Of a stretch of DNA of 64,000 bases, positions 15,382 to 23,859 are shown one piece after another; the stretch's first letter is position 1; the number at the start of each line of letters is the position of its first letter. The DNA comes from JAMDEO01 sp963775295. Its GTDB lineage: Bacteria; Actinomycetota; Thermoleophilia; RBG-16-64-13. The notes under the pieces are model-generated. The model had not been told where the DNA came from. It made no database searches and worked only from the letters and a program-made list of their open reading frames with translations. A program made the translations under genes and the position numbers. The stretch lies in the NCBI GenBank assembly GCA_963775295.1, contig CAVZIK010000006.1, forward strand, positions 930,001 through 994,000, read 5' to 3'.

Positions 15382-17097
15382 TTACTGTCCTCGGCTCCTC
15401 GACAAGATACTGCCCGCACCCTCTGCGGCCGCTCCGGGCTTGGACGATAGCAACAGGCTGCGCAGCATCAGGATTACGAGGACGAAAAGTCCTGCTCCTA
15501 CGAGCGCGGCGACGATCGACCCGTACGCCAGGAGTCGGCCGACTCCCAGCGCGACCACCACTACGGCGACGATCGTCCATCCGAATACTGCGACCACTAC
15601 CACCATCATGCTCAACCCGGTGCTGTCGCCGGAGGTCATGGTAAGGAGACTGCCGGAGGCCCGTCCCCCCCTGCGCGATGAAAGTGCCGCGGCGAGGACC
15701 ATGGAGGGGGTCACCGGGATCCAGAGGATGAAGAGGATGACGAGTCCTTGGGCTGTGATCCTTCCCGCGGCGAAGCCGGCCAGCATGGCCACAATACCCG
15801 TTGCCAACAGGATTGCGGCCGGCAGAAGACAGTGAAGCCATAGGACCCGTCCGAAGCTCCAGGGCAGTAAGAGATGGGACGCAGCCGGCGAATCTGTCTC
15901 GGCGCGCAACGGCTCGAGTAGTGAACTCGCGGCTAGGTAGAGAAAGAGTGATCCGCCCCACGTCGCTCCGACACTTCCGTTGCCGATCCCGACGAGCAAT
16001 GCGGCTCCGCCACCGAGCACAACTCCCCAGCCGAGCCGAAGAGGCGATCTGAGGAGTGCAAGCATGCCCCTCCAGGCGAGCGCCAGCGCGGGTGTTCGCG
16101 GGACGCGCGGACGGATGCGCATGCGGCCCAGGGTGGAGCGAGGTTGCCGGGTGGCCCGAAGAGCGGAGCGGGCATCGAAGGAATAGAGGCTGGCGACCAC
16201 ACGCGAGCGTGTATGGGCGCGACGCTGGAAACCTTCGAGAGAGCACCGGCCTGCCGATAGGAATACCCCTGCGACACCGGCGATGGCGCAAACCCAAAGC
16301 AGGGCCACCCCAGCCCATCCCTCCCAAACCGCGTGCACGCCTGATGGTAGAATCGCCCATCCCCACGGACCTGACCACAGAACCACCGTGCCGGCTCTTT
16401 CCCCCAGGTCTCTGGCGGCCACGAGAAGGATCACGACGGCCAACGCGGGCAGGGTCAGGCGGATGACCCACCTCGAGATCCGACGGGAACGCTGCACCTG
16501 CCAGCCGACGGCGACCAGAATCACCCCGAGGGCAAACCCGCACGCAGCCTCCTGCCCGAGCGCACGCCCGCTCGCCGCGGTTCCGCCGGATACCAACCCC
16601 GCAAGGAGGCCGACAAGCGCCCCCGCGCATCCCAGAACGATGCCTGTACTGCGTAAACGAGGCCAGGTCAAACCGCGACGGGGAACGGGGGCCGTCAGCA
16701 AATGTGCACAGTCCGGCTCAGTAAACGACACGAAGCCCTGGAGGGTGTTGTAACGAAGGATGGCCAGGATTACGAGCAGTATAGCCGCAGGTCCCCAGAC
16801 GAGGTGGTAGGGTCGCGCGAGGTCGGCGAGGTAGGAACCGAGCCTGCCCCACACTCCCCAGAAGAGTATGGCGATAATCCCGAACGTGACCAGTGTTACG
16901 TAGACCAACGAAGCCTGCGCAGCCAGAGACCTTCCCGGGAGGAGCGTCCTCCGCGCAGCCAAGAGCCGTCGGGGTTCGACCTCAACGAAGGCGTCTTCGG
17001 GGTCGCTCTCGATCGTGAGGAATCTGAACCGTCTACTTGGCAATCTGGCCTTCCACAATGTGGAGAATGCGCGTGGCCGCGGAGGACGCGAATTCAT
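15382..17097 (-). CDS. ABC exporter, large membrane subunit
   Basis: 571 residues with roughly 12 hydrophobic segments in two halves, separated near residues 290-345 by a basic cytoplasmic stretch (RRAHTRSRVVASLYSFDARSAL). An N-terminal soluble section of about 60 residues precedes the first helix (SLVYVTLVTFGIIAILFWGV). This fits permeases of ABC-2-like exporters that work with one small ATPase, whose gene lies directly upstream and overlaps by 65 bases (17033-17707). The cargo is unknown. The overlap is long, so the true start could lie further in, but no better start with a ribosome binding site was found. No signal peptide is seen. Confidence 0.8.
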   Translation of the reverse strand: MNSRPPRPRAFSTLWKARLPSRRFRFLTIESDPEDAFVEVEPRRLLAARRTLLPGRSLAAQASLVYVTLVTFGIIAILFWGVWGRLGSYLADLARPYHLVWGPAAILLVILAILRYNTLQGFVSFTEPDCAHLLTAPVPRRGLTWPRLRSTGIVLGCAGALVGLLAGLVSGGTAASGRALGQEAACGFALGVILVAVGWQVQRSRRISRWVIRLTLPALAVVILLVAARDLGERAGTVVLWSGPWGWAILPSGVHAVWEGWAGVALLWVCAIAGVAGVFLSAGRCSLEGFQRRAHTRSRVVASLYSFDARSALRATRQPRSTLGRMRIRPRVPRTPALALAWRGMLALLRSPLRLGWGVVLGGGAALLVGIGNGSVGATWGGSLFLYLAASSLLEPLRAETDSPAASHLLLPWSFGRVLWLHCLLPAAILLATGIVAMLAGFAAGRITAQGLVILFILWIPVTPSMVLAAALSSRRGGRASGSLLTMTSGDSTGLSMMVVVVAVFGWTIVAVVVVALGVGRLLAYGSIVAALVGAGLFVLVILMLRSLLLSSKPGAAAEGAGSILSRSRGQ

Positions 17098-17707
17098 CGG
17101 AGTGAGTCATGAGCAAAACGGCCCGCTTGGCAGCTCGACATTCCATGATCACCTGACGTAGCGCCTCCACTGAGTCGGTGTCGAGGCCGACGATGGGTTC
17201 ATCCATGATGAGCACCGAAAACGGGCGTATGAGTGCGCATGCGATGGCCGTTTTCTGCCTCATGCCCCGCGACAGCTGTGAAGGAAAGAATTCTGACCGC
17301 TCGGAGAGGTCGAGGCGATTCAGCAAGGCGTCGCAGCGTTCCTCTAGGTCATCCGCCACCGTCCCATGTGCCGCGGCGACCAACTGCAGATGGTCACGCA
17401 CGGTGAGGTCGTCGTAGAGACGAGGCGTGTCCGGGACATAGGCCAGGCGGGCCCTTGCGGCGATCGCCTGCGGTTCGTCGTGAACCGAGTATCCCTGAAC
17501 CTTCACCCAGCCGGTGGTCGGCTCCAGCAGGCCGCTGATCAGCTCGGCCGCGGTGGTCTTGCCGCTCCCGTTCGGCCCCATGAGCGCGACACACTCGCCG
17601 CCGTAAACCTTGAGTTTGAGTTCGCGCAGGGCGACGACTGGCCCGAACGCTCGGCCCAGGTCGAGGGTCTCGAGGAGCAGTTCCCTGGCGCGTGATGTTC
17701 TTGGCAT
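17033..17707 (-). CDS. ABC transporter ATP-binding protein
   Basis: 224 residues, a single nucleotide-binding domain. The Walker A motif is GPNGSGKTT near residue 40, the signature region is LSRGMRQKTAIACALIRP, Walker B is FSVLIMDEPIVGLD, and the switch region is VLLMTHSDEFAS. The signature has LSRGM rather than LSGGQ, as is common in exporters of the ABC-2 type. It energises the membrane protein encoded immediately downstream (15382-17097). The start is ATG at 17707; no strong ribosome binding site is visible. The divergent region to the right probably holds the promoter of this pair. Confidence 0.93.
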   Translation of the reverse strand: MPRTSRARELLLETLDLGRAFGPVVALRELKLKVYGGECVALMGPNGSGKTTAAELISGLLEPTTGWVKVQGYSVHDEPQAIAARARLAYVPDTPRLYDDLTVRDHLQLVAAAHGTVADDLEERCDALLNRLDLSERSEFFPSQLSRGMRQKTAIACALIRPFSVLIMDEPIVGLDTDSVEALRQVIMECRAAKRAVLLMTHSDEFASSAATRILHIVEGQIAK

Positions 17708-18009
17708 TGCTTTCCAATCGGGGTCCGACGATGTGGCCGCTGTCTAAGAATCGCACAAGACCGAGCACGCGAGGGCAACAATCAGTGTTTTCACAGACAT
17801 ATACTATGAAAATGAGACTCCGGCGTCACGGGAGGAGCGACCAGCGTTAGAGCATGATGGCCTATAGGAACAGTCGTCGCTCGCCGGTGTTGGCGGCGCT
17901 GAGGCCGACGAGTAGATTCGGAGGATCAGGGTGGATCAGGGTGGATCAGATCGTAGAGAGGGCGGCCTCACTCACTCTCGTTGCAACTTCTATCGTGCGA
18001 AGTGAGTAG
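17708..18009. other. Divergent intergenic region
   Basis: No gene is supported. It separates the ABC exporter genes (minus) from a small membrane-protein gene (plus), so promoters for both are expected here. An AT-richer patch around 17797-17818 is a candidate promoter area, but no clean -35/-10 pair is called. The right side carries the short tandem repeat listed separately. Confidence 0.35.
17923..17949 (+). repeat. Short tandem repeat, 10-bp unit, 2.7 copies
   Basis: The unit ggatcagggt is repeated exactly, followed by a partial third copy ggatcag. It lies 60 bases before the small membrane-protein gene at 18010. Confidence 0.85.
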
Positions 18010-18350
18010 ATGCTCGCTCGATTCAAGGACCCGCTGACCCTCGGCCGGGTCCTCATTGCGCTCGTCATCGCCTTGGCCATGTTCCTTGGGCCTCAGGTCG
18101 TCTTCCGTCACCGCCTCAACCCCTTTGCAGTCTCCAGTTCGATCACTTACCACGGCAGTGGTTTCGGGGGGGCACGGAGGTGTCGGCAGGCGAGGCCGCC
18201 TCTCTCGTTCGCGTCAGTCGAGGCATCTGGCCGGAAAGGGCTGTTCTGGTCTCCTCCAAGAGCACGGGGCTGGGCTCGACCCACACCTGGATCGTTATCG
18301 AGAACTGGGACCATCGCTACTTCTCGTACTCTTTGCAGGGGGGGCCATGA
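18010..18350 (+). pseudogene. Small single-helix membrane protein, frameshifted at a G7 run
   Basis: The first frame from ATG 18010 gives MLARFKDPLTLGRVLIALV with one hydrophobic helix (residues 12-30), then RHRLNPFAVSSSITYHGSGFG. At a run of seven G (18166-18172) the sensible reading shifts to another frame. That frame continues GTEVSAGEAASLVRVSRG and ends STHTWIVIENWDHRYFSYS with a stop at 18348-18350. The stop overlaps the ATG of the acetyltransferase gene (ATGA), typical of a real coupled gene pair. The repaired product would be about 113 residues with an external or periplasmic soluble part. A one-base homopolymer error in the assembly, slippage-based switching, or a real null mutation could explain it. 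The family is not recognised. Confidence 0.6.
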
Positions 18351-18883
18351 TCATCCTCGAGACATCCCGCTTGATCTTGGCCCGATTCACCCTCGACGAT
18401 CTGGACAGGCTGGCCGAACTGGTTTCGGATCCCCAGACCGTGCGCTACATCGGCGATGGCAAGCCGGCGGGCTATGCCCATGCCCGGCATTGGCTCGAGA
18501 GGACCCTTGCCAACTACGCCAGACATGGTTTCGGCTATTGGCGGGTGAGCCTGCGGGAGGAAGATGAGTTTATCGGGTGGTGCGGTCCCTGTGCCATCAC
18601 GCTGGAGGAGAGCGTCGAGATCCAACTGGGCTATCTTCTGGACCCCAAGCATTGGGGACGGGGGATCGCGACAGAGGCGGCTGTCGCCGCGCGTGAGCAT
18701 GCCTTCGTCCATCTGGGCGTGACGCGCCTCATCGCGCTCATCGATTGCGCAAACGATCGCTCCAAGAAGGTGGCGGCCAACGTGGGCATGACCTATGAAC
18801 GAAATGTGGCCTTTCGTTCTTCTTGGGAGCGCGTTCCCCGTCGGCTCGAACTACACAGTATGTCCGGGCAGAGAAACCTGTAG
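18347..18883 (+). CDS. GNAT acetyltransferase, RimJ/RimL type
   Basis: 178 residues. It starts with TSRLILARFTLDDLDRLAELV, the usual first strand of RimJ/RimL-like acetyltransferases, and has an acetyl-CoA loop at HWGRGIATEAAVAAREHA and a late LIALIDCANDRSKKVAANVGMTYER segment. Such enzymes transfer acetyl groups from acetyl-CoA to protein N-termini, antibiotics or small amines; the substrate is not predictable. The ATG at 18347 follows caggggggg and overlaps the stop of the small membrane protein upstream. The hypothetical longer upstream frame is out of the family pattern and was discarded. Confidence 0.9.
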   Translation: MIILETSRLILARFTLDDLDRLAELVSDPQTVRYIGDGKPAGYAHARHWLERTLANYARHGFGYWRVSLREEDEFIGWCGPCAITLEESVEIQLGYLLDPKHWGRGIATEAAVAAREHAFVHLGVTRLIALIDCANDRSKKVAANVGMTYERNVAFRSSWERVPRRLELHSMSGQRNL

Positions 18884-19116
18884 ATGAGCATGTTTAGGTT
18901 TGCTTGGGCTGGGGGATATAAAGCTTGCGAGTCCCAAGAGACGTAGCGCATCGAAACCTAGGACTTCTCGGTAGGAAACGAGCAAGTACCGGGGGGATAG
19001 CGGAGTCACTCGGGACTCGCTTCATTTTGCCGGCTGTCTTCGGCGCGGGGAAAGCGGTGTCTTTGCCCGGAGCTCTTATAAAAGGCTACCATGTAGCGTA
19101 TCCTGAGAGAAAGATT

Positions 19117-20223
19117 ATGCTGCAAATCCTGCCCTTGCTCCCAGTCTTTCCTATCTCCACCGGACGTCGAACAGAACGTTTGAAATCAGGTGAGGGACAC
19201 GCTTACTCGACCGCGCGGACCAGTTGGTATCGGAGTTCGCATGGGCTGAAGTGGCTCACGTACGCCATCGCAGCCGGGGCCCTTGCTTACGTCCTCTGGA
19301 AACTGCAGTGGTCGGATTTACGGGACGGCATATCCCACATGCTCTGGTGGCCCGTGATCCTAGCCATTCTTGTCGGGATCATGCCACGGGTCATGCAGGC
19401 TTGGCGGTGGGCTTACCTCCTCCGCCCGGTCAAGATTCCGGTGAGGCTCTTGTTCCATGCCATCTACGTCGGCACTCTTATGAATGGGATACTTCCCCTT
19501 TGTCCCAGCGATCTGGTCCGCGGAGTCATGGTCTCTCGGCGCACGCGTATCGGTATGATCCGGGTGTTCTCCTCGCAGGCGATCGAACGCGTGGCCGACG
19601 GATTTGCCTTGGCACTGGTGGCCTGGCTGGCCATCCGCGGGCTGCGCGTGCCGGATGGTGTTGGCCAGGCGCTTCTCGCTCTGGTCGCCTTGGTGGGCGT
19701 GGGCTTAGCGATGGGCGTGGCCATCAGGCTACAGCACGGCCGTCTGCACAGCTACGTCACTTCATGGGAGCCGGCGGGCCGGGTGGGCAAGATGGCGAAG
19801 GGGGCATCTCTTGAGGTTCTGGCGGGCGCGGAGGCGGCGAAGGCGTGGACCATGCCTGTGTCGATCTCTACCGGCATCGGGATGGTTGCCATGCAGGTAG
19901 CCTCTATGTGGCTGATGCTCTACGCATACCGTATCGCTCTTTCCCCGTTCCAGGCTGCGGCGGTGTTCGGAGTCATCACGATCGGCACCCTACTCCCGAC
20001 AGCCCCAGGAAAGATCGGCGCATGGCAGTTCTTCTGCATCCTCGCTCTCGGCTTGTTCGGGGTTCCTGCTTCTCATGCCGCCGGATTTAGTTTGGTGGCG
20101 TTCGCCATTTGGACAGTGCCCTCATTGCTTTTGGGAGGAGTAGCCCTGGCGGTGTCGCCGGTGTCTTGGGCGGAACTGACCGGGGGTCGGCGGCCGGTCG
20201 TTCCGGGAACACAGCCGGTCTAA
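19117..20223 (+). CDS. Lysylphosphatidylglycerol synthase TM-region-like (flippase-type) membrane protein
   Basis: 368 residues with about eight hydrophobic helices. Markers of the UPF0104/LPG synthase transmembrane family are the LMNGILPLCPSDLVRGVMVSR stretch, FSSQAIERVADGFALALVAW, and the late GTLLPTAPGKIGAWQFF motif. The soluble aminoacyl-transfer domain of MprF is absent, so the protein is more likely a lipid flippase-like or glycolipid-related membrane protein than a lysyl transferase. The start at ATG 19117 is chosen from a long open frame because the upstream part looks non-coding. A gagagaa stretch precedes it. The next gene is convergent. Confidence 0.85.
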   Translation: MLQILPLLPVFPISTGRRTERLKSGEGHAYSTARTSWYRSSHGLKWLTYAIAAGALAYVLWKLQWSDLRDGISHMLWWPVILAILVGIMPRVMQAWRWAYLLRPVKIPVRLLFHAIYVGTLMNGILPLCPSDLVRGVMVSRRTRIGMIRVFSSQAIERVADGFALALVAWLAIRGLRVPDGVGQALLALVALVGVGLAMGVAIRLQHGRLHSYVTSWEPAGRVGKMAKGASLEVLAGAEAAKAWTMPVSISTGIGMVAMQVASMWLMLYAYRIALSPFQAAAVFGVITIGTLLPTAPGKIGAWQFFCILALGLFGVPASHAAGFSLVAFAIWTVPSLLLGGVALAVSPVSWAELTGGRRPVVPGTQPV

Positions 20224-20305
20224 AATTGGCCGAGCGTCCCGGGGAGATTGGCTGTGCCCAAGGAGGGCATGGAAGATATCCGTACTCCAGGTCACCGCGA
20301 GCCTT

Positions 20306-21601
20306 CTACAGCACCCCGCCGAGCCTGAGAGCCGTGATCATCAGTATGAGCGCCGCGGCGGAGACCAGCGCGTAGGCTCCGTTCCACCGCGTTCCGACCC
20401 GCACGGGCGATTGACCGGTTAATCCCGCGGTGGCGATGATGGTCGCGGACGAGGGCGAGATCGAGAGCCCGATGGCCCAGGAAATCGCAAGGACCATGGC
20501 CATGTAGGTGGGGCTCACCCCGAAGGCGGCGGCCTTGACTGTCCCGCCGACGATCGCCACAGTGACGATGGGATGGACGCCTACGACCGCCAGGGCCATC
20601 GAGATCCCTATCACCGCGACCGTTAGAAGCAGCACGTTGCCTCCGACAATGCTCGACAATGCTCGGGGGATGTATCCACCCAACTCGGTGTAGTTGATGG
20701 TCGTTGCGAAAAATCCTGCCGCCGCGAACAGCGTGACCTCGCTCCGGAGATTCGGCAGACTCTCGCCGAAATAAGATCTTCCGAACTCGCGGCGCAAGAC
20801 TGACAGACGGCCCAGTACTCCCATCCAAAAGAAGGGAAAGATCAGTGCCGCCAGCGAGACGATGGTTATGGTGTGGATCCCGGTCACAAACGAGACCACA
20901 GCGATTATCATTATCAGGAGGAGCGCGAATCCGCAGAGTTCCGCAAATTTGTTATAACCGCTTGCTCCGGACGGCTCCGCGCCATATTCCGTAGACCCCG
21001 GTTCTTGCTGGGACTCCTTCCTTCCTTCGTACATGGTGATCGCATACCCCACAATGCCGGCCAGAATCCCACTGCCGATGCCGAAGGGGAAGAACAGCAG
21101 CCACTTGGCACCGGTGAGTTGCACGATAAGGGCGATGGACGCCATGGTCGGCGCCCAGATGGTGGAACTGGTGAATCCTCGAGTCATCGCCGCGCTCAAG
21201 AGCTTTTTGTCCGAGCTGAAACGGCTCGCTCTACTCACCTCGTAGACCAACGGAACGATCGCCAGGTTGACGATGGAGCCGATGAAGGCTGAGACCAGCG
21301 CCACGAACACGTAGAAGCGACTGCGGGTGTGAACGAAACGCTGGAACACGCTTCGAAGCGCCTCGAAGTATCCTCCGTGGCGGATTGGGATCTTGAGGAG
21401 CGGAACCATCGAGAACATCACGACCATGTAGAGGTTCTCCTCGAATGCCTGCGACCAGACGCTCCACGGCGCCCGATAGGCGAACAGCAGCACGACGCTG
21501 ATGGCAAAGGCGAGGTAGCTGATAACCCTGGACGATCCCTTGACCACCGTGAGGCAGAGGCCGGTCACGACGATCATCAGGCCCAGGGCGACGTCGTTCA
21601 A
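20306..21601 (-). CDS. Ion-transporter-superfamily-like permease
   Basis: 431 residues with about ten or more hydrophobic segments and a cytoplasmic loop near residues 190-220 (EGRKESQQEPGSTEYGAEP). Features include a TSSTIWAPTMASIALIV helix and, near the C-terminus, WAIGLSISPSSATIIATAGLTG, reminiscent of membrane re-entrant loops in anion or dicarboxylate transporters (IT superfamily, TRAP-large or CitMHS relatives). The exact family and substrate are not known. The TTG start at 21601 is uncertain: the frame stays open upstream and codes a further hydrophobic helix (LRSLLIFALAIVYLSNLFI) with no ATG, GTG or TTG in front, so the real N-terminus may lie there with a rare start codon. No transporter partner gene is adjacent. 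Confidence 0.7.
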   Translation of the reverse strand: MNDVALGLMIVVTGLCLTVVKGSSRVISYLAFAISVVLLFAYRAPWSVWSQAFEENLYMVVMFSMVPLLKIPIRHGGYFEALRSVFQRFVHTRSRFYVFVALVSAFIGSIVNLAIVPLVYEVSRASRFSSDKKLLSAAMTRGFTSSTIWAPTMASIALIVQLTGAKWLLFFPFGIGSGILAGIVGYAITMYEGRKESQQEPGSTEYGAEPSGASGYNKFAELCGFALLLIMIIAVVSFVTGIHTITIVSLAALIFPFFWMGVLGRLSVLRREFGRSYFGESLPNLRSEVTLFAAAGFFATTINYTELGGYIPRALSSIVGGNVLLLTVAVIGISMALAVVGVHPIVTVAIVGGTVKAAAFGVSPTYMAMVLAISWAIGLSISPSSATIIATAGLTGQSPVRVGTRWNGAYALVSAAALILMITALRLGGVL

Positions 21602-21833
21602 TCCGCCTGATTTTATGAACAGGTTGCTCAGGTAGACGATGGCCAGGGCGAAGATCAGCAGACTTCGTAGATTTGTGAGATTGATTCTGATGAAAATCCT
21701 CGCCTGACTTGCCGCGGACTGCCGCGACGCGTTACGGTTTGCCGGGCTCCCGCGAGTCTAACATGGTGGCCATCGGGGCTAGGCGAGTGCAGCTAGGGCG
21801 AAGAGACGCCGAAAAGGGGGAGTTGAATCCCAG

Positions 21834-23027
21834 GTGGACGCTATCGGTCAGCTTGACAAGGCAGGCCCAGACCTGAGTCAGCGTGTCTCGATCTACCCGG
21901 CCCAATTCCTGGCCGGCGTGGTTATGGTCTCTCTGGGTCCGTTGCTCGACTCCATCATGCGGGACCTGGGTGTGCCGCTCAGCCAGGGCGGGTTGATCGC
22001 CGCCTCGTACTGCGTAGGCCAGGTGCTGGGGATCCTCGCAATCAACACGTTGATGGCGAGAGTGCCGGCCAAATGGATCCTTATTGGCGGGGCCGCACTG
22101 CAGGCCGTCGGCCTTGTGGCGGCCGGCCTGGGGTCCTGGGATCTGTGGTCACTGTTTCTGGCCTATATCGTGGTGGGATTCGCGTGGTCCCTGGTCAACG
22201 CTATCGGATGGATGTGGATCCCCGCGCACGTCAAGATCCGCACGGCATCGGCTACGCTTATCATGCTCATGTTCTTCGCGGCGGCCATGATGATCACCCC
22301 GATCGTCCTGGGAACACTCACAGACGCGGGCGCGGGTTGGCGCTGGATCTTCGTGGGCGAGGGTGGCCTGACCCTCCTCATGCTCGTCGTCTTCTCGATC
22401 TTCCCGCTGCTCGATATCCCAGGAAGGAAGAACGTGCGTCTCTCGCATGCGCGCCAGGTTGCTGCCTTCAATCCCGGCTTGCTCGCGGGTATGATCGCGG
22501 CCGGTTTCTTCTACACTGGGGCGGAAGTCAATCTCAATGTCTGGCTGCCGAAGTTCCAGCTGGACACTTTTTCCACGAGCGATATGTGGGCCAGTCTTTC
22601 GGTGACTCTGTTCTGGGTCGGCTTACTGGCGGGGCGCTTCGTAGGTATCCGATTGGCGCAAACGTTCTTTCCTTCGCGGCTCCTACTGATGTGCGGAGCC
22701 ACGTTGGCGGTCTTCGCAATAGGATTGGCTCTGGCGCCGAACCAGGCCGTCGCTCTCACGCTGTCTGTTGGCGCTGGTCTGGGCGCCTCGGCCTCGTACG
22801 GCCTCATAGGAAGCTACGCCGGAAAATTCCCGGGCTGGCAAGCCTCTGTCGCTTCGTCGGCTTTCTTGATAGCGGGTGGGGTCGGGGCCATGATTTTCCC
22901 CTACCTGACAGGTCCCATCGCGAGTTCGGGCGGGTTCCGACTGGCGATCGGCGTGACGGCCGTTCCGGCGATGATCTACGCTCTCCTCTCCCTGGTGATA
23001 CACGCTCGGTCGGGAGAAAGGGCCTGA
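21834..23027 (+). CDS. Major facilitator superfamily transporter
   Basis: 397 residues with about 12 hydrophobic helices and a central loop at residues 195-210. It has MFS-type features such as SQGGLIAASYCVGQVLGILAI in the first helices and a symmetrical second half (LFWVGLLAGRFVGIRLAQ). The GTG start at 21834 lies 14 bases after aaaaggggg, somewhat far. The substrate cannot be inferred. It is divergent from the permease at 20306-21601, with 232 bases between the annotated starts. A methyltransferase gene follows 100 bases downstream on the same strand. Confidence 0.85.
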   Translation: MDAIGQLDKAGPDLSQRVSIYPAQFLAGVVMVSLGPLLDSIMRDLGVPLSQGGLIAASYCVGQVLGILAINTLMARVPAKWILIGGAALQAVGLVAAGLGSWDLWSLFLAYIVVGFAWSLVNAIGWMWIPAHVKIRTASATLIMLMFFAAAMMITPIVLGTLTDAGAGWRWIFVGEGGLTLLMLVVFSIFPLLDIPGRKNVRLSHARQVAAFNPGLLAGMIAAGFFYTGAEVNLNVWLPKFQLDTFSTSDMWASLSVTLFWVGLLAGRFVGIRLAQTFFPSRLLLMCGATLAVFAIGLALAPNQAVALTLSVGAGLGASASYGLIGSYAGKFPGWQASVASSAFLIAGGVGAMIFPYLTGPIASSGGFRLAIGVTAVPAMIYALLSLVIHARSGERA

Positions 23028-23127
23028 TGGGTTGTTCGAGCGATCAGCGCCATGTTTCGGCGGCGGTCTTTCCTCCAATACTGATTCGAGCGAGTCAAAA
23101 ACAGATTCTTGAATTGAAGGCGGGCCC

Positions 23128-23859
23128 ATGACCGGGAGGATGCCCACCGATCCGACATACTTGCGAGACCTGTTCGATCACAGCGCGTCGTACTACGACG
23201 CAGTCAACGTGGTCACCAGCTTTGGGCAGGTGGCACTTTGGCGCAGGGAAGTCGCGGCGCTGGCGGACCCTCAGCCGGGGGCCCGGGTACTCGATGCGTT
23301 TTCTGGTACGGGCGGTCTCGCTCTCCAAGTGCTTCGTCGGCTGGACCCCCGAGCCGAGTTGGTTCTGGCCGATCTCAGTCCTGGCATGTTGCGCGTCGCT
23401 CAGACACGCATCGGCTCGCTGCTCTCGCGACGCTGCGGGTCCCGGCCCAGAGCGACTTTCGTCGTCGGCGACCTTCTCGAGGACGAGTTGGGGCTTGGTT
23501 TGTTCGATGTGATCACTTTGGGTTGGGGCCTGAGGTACGTGCCCGACCTCCCCAAGGCTCTCGCTAGGATCCGCACTTTCTTGAAGCCCGGTGGACGGTT
23601 GGTGGTTCTCGAGTTCACCCATCCGCGGCCGCATATCTGGGCCGCTCCCGCGCAGCTATTCTTTCGTTACGGAGTCCCCAGGCTGGGCTCGTGGTTGGCG
23701 GGGGATCGCGAGCTGCACGAATACATGCGGGAATCCAGCGCGGTGTTCCCCGAGGCGGAGGTATTTGCCGCTCTCATCCGCGGGACTGGTTTGACAGTCA
23801 CCGCATTACGAAGCCATTTGGGCGGGTTGGTGACCGTGGTTGCGGCGGCAGATCTTTAA
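23128..23859 (+). CDS. UbiE/MenG-type SAM-dependent methyltransferase
   Basis: 243 residues. The N-terminus LFDHSASYYDAVNVVTSFG is the conserved lead of UbiE/MenG, followed by motif I VLDAFSGTGGLALQVL, acidic loop LADLSPGMLRVA, motif II FDVITLGWGLRYVPD and motif III LKPGGRLVVLEF. UbiE/MenG C-methylates demethylmenaquinone or the ubiquinone precursor; an alternative is another small-molecule methyltransferase. In the usual family FG(R)GLRN the stretch here reads GWGLRYV, fitting the same position. The ATG has weak upstream purines (gcgggccc). The stop overlaps the stop of the convergent RNase gene by 3 bases. Confidence 0.85.
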   Translation: MTGRMPTDPTYLRDLFDHSASYYDAVNVVTSFGQVALWRREVAALADPQPGARVLDAFSGTGGLALQVLRRLDPRAELVLADLSPGMLRVAQTRIGSLLSRRCGSRPRATFVVGDLLEDELGLGLFDVITLGWGLRYVPDLPKALARIRTFLKPGGRLVVLEFTHPRPHIWAAPAQLFFRYGVPRLGSWLAGDRELHEYMRESSAVFPEAEVFAALIRGTGLTVTALRSHLGGLVTVVAAADL

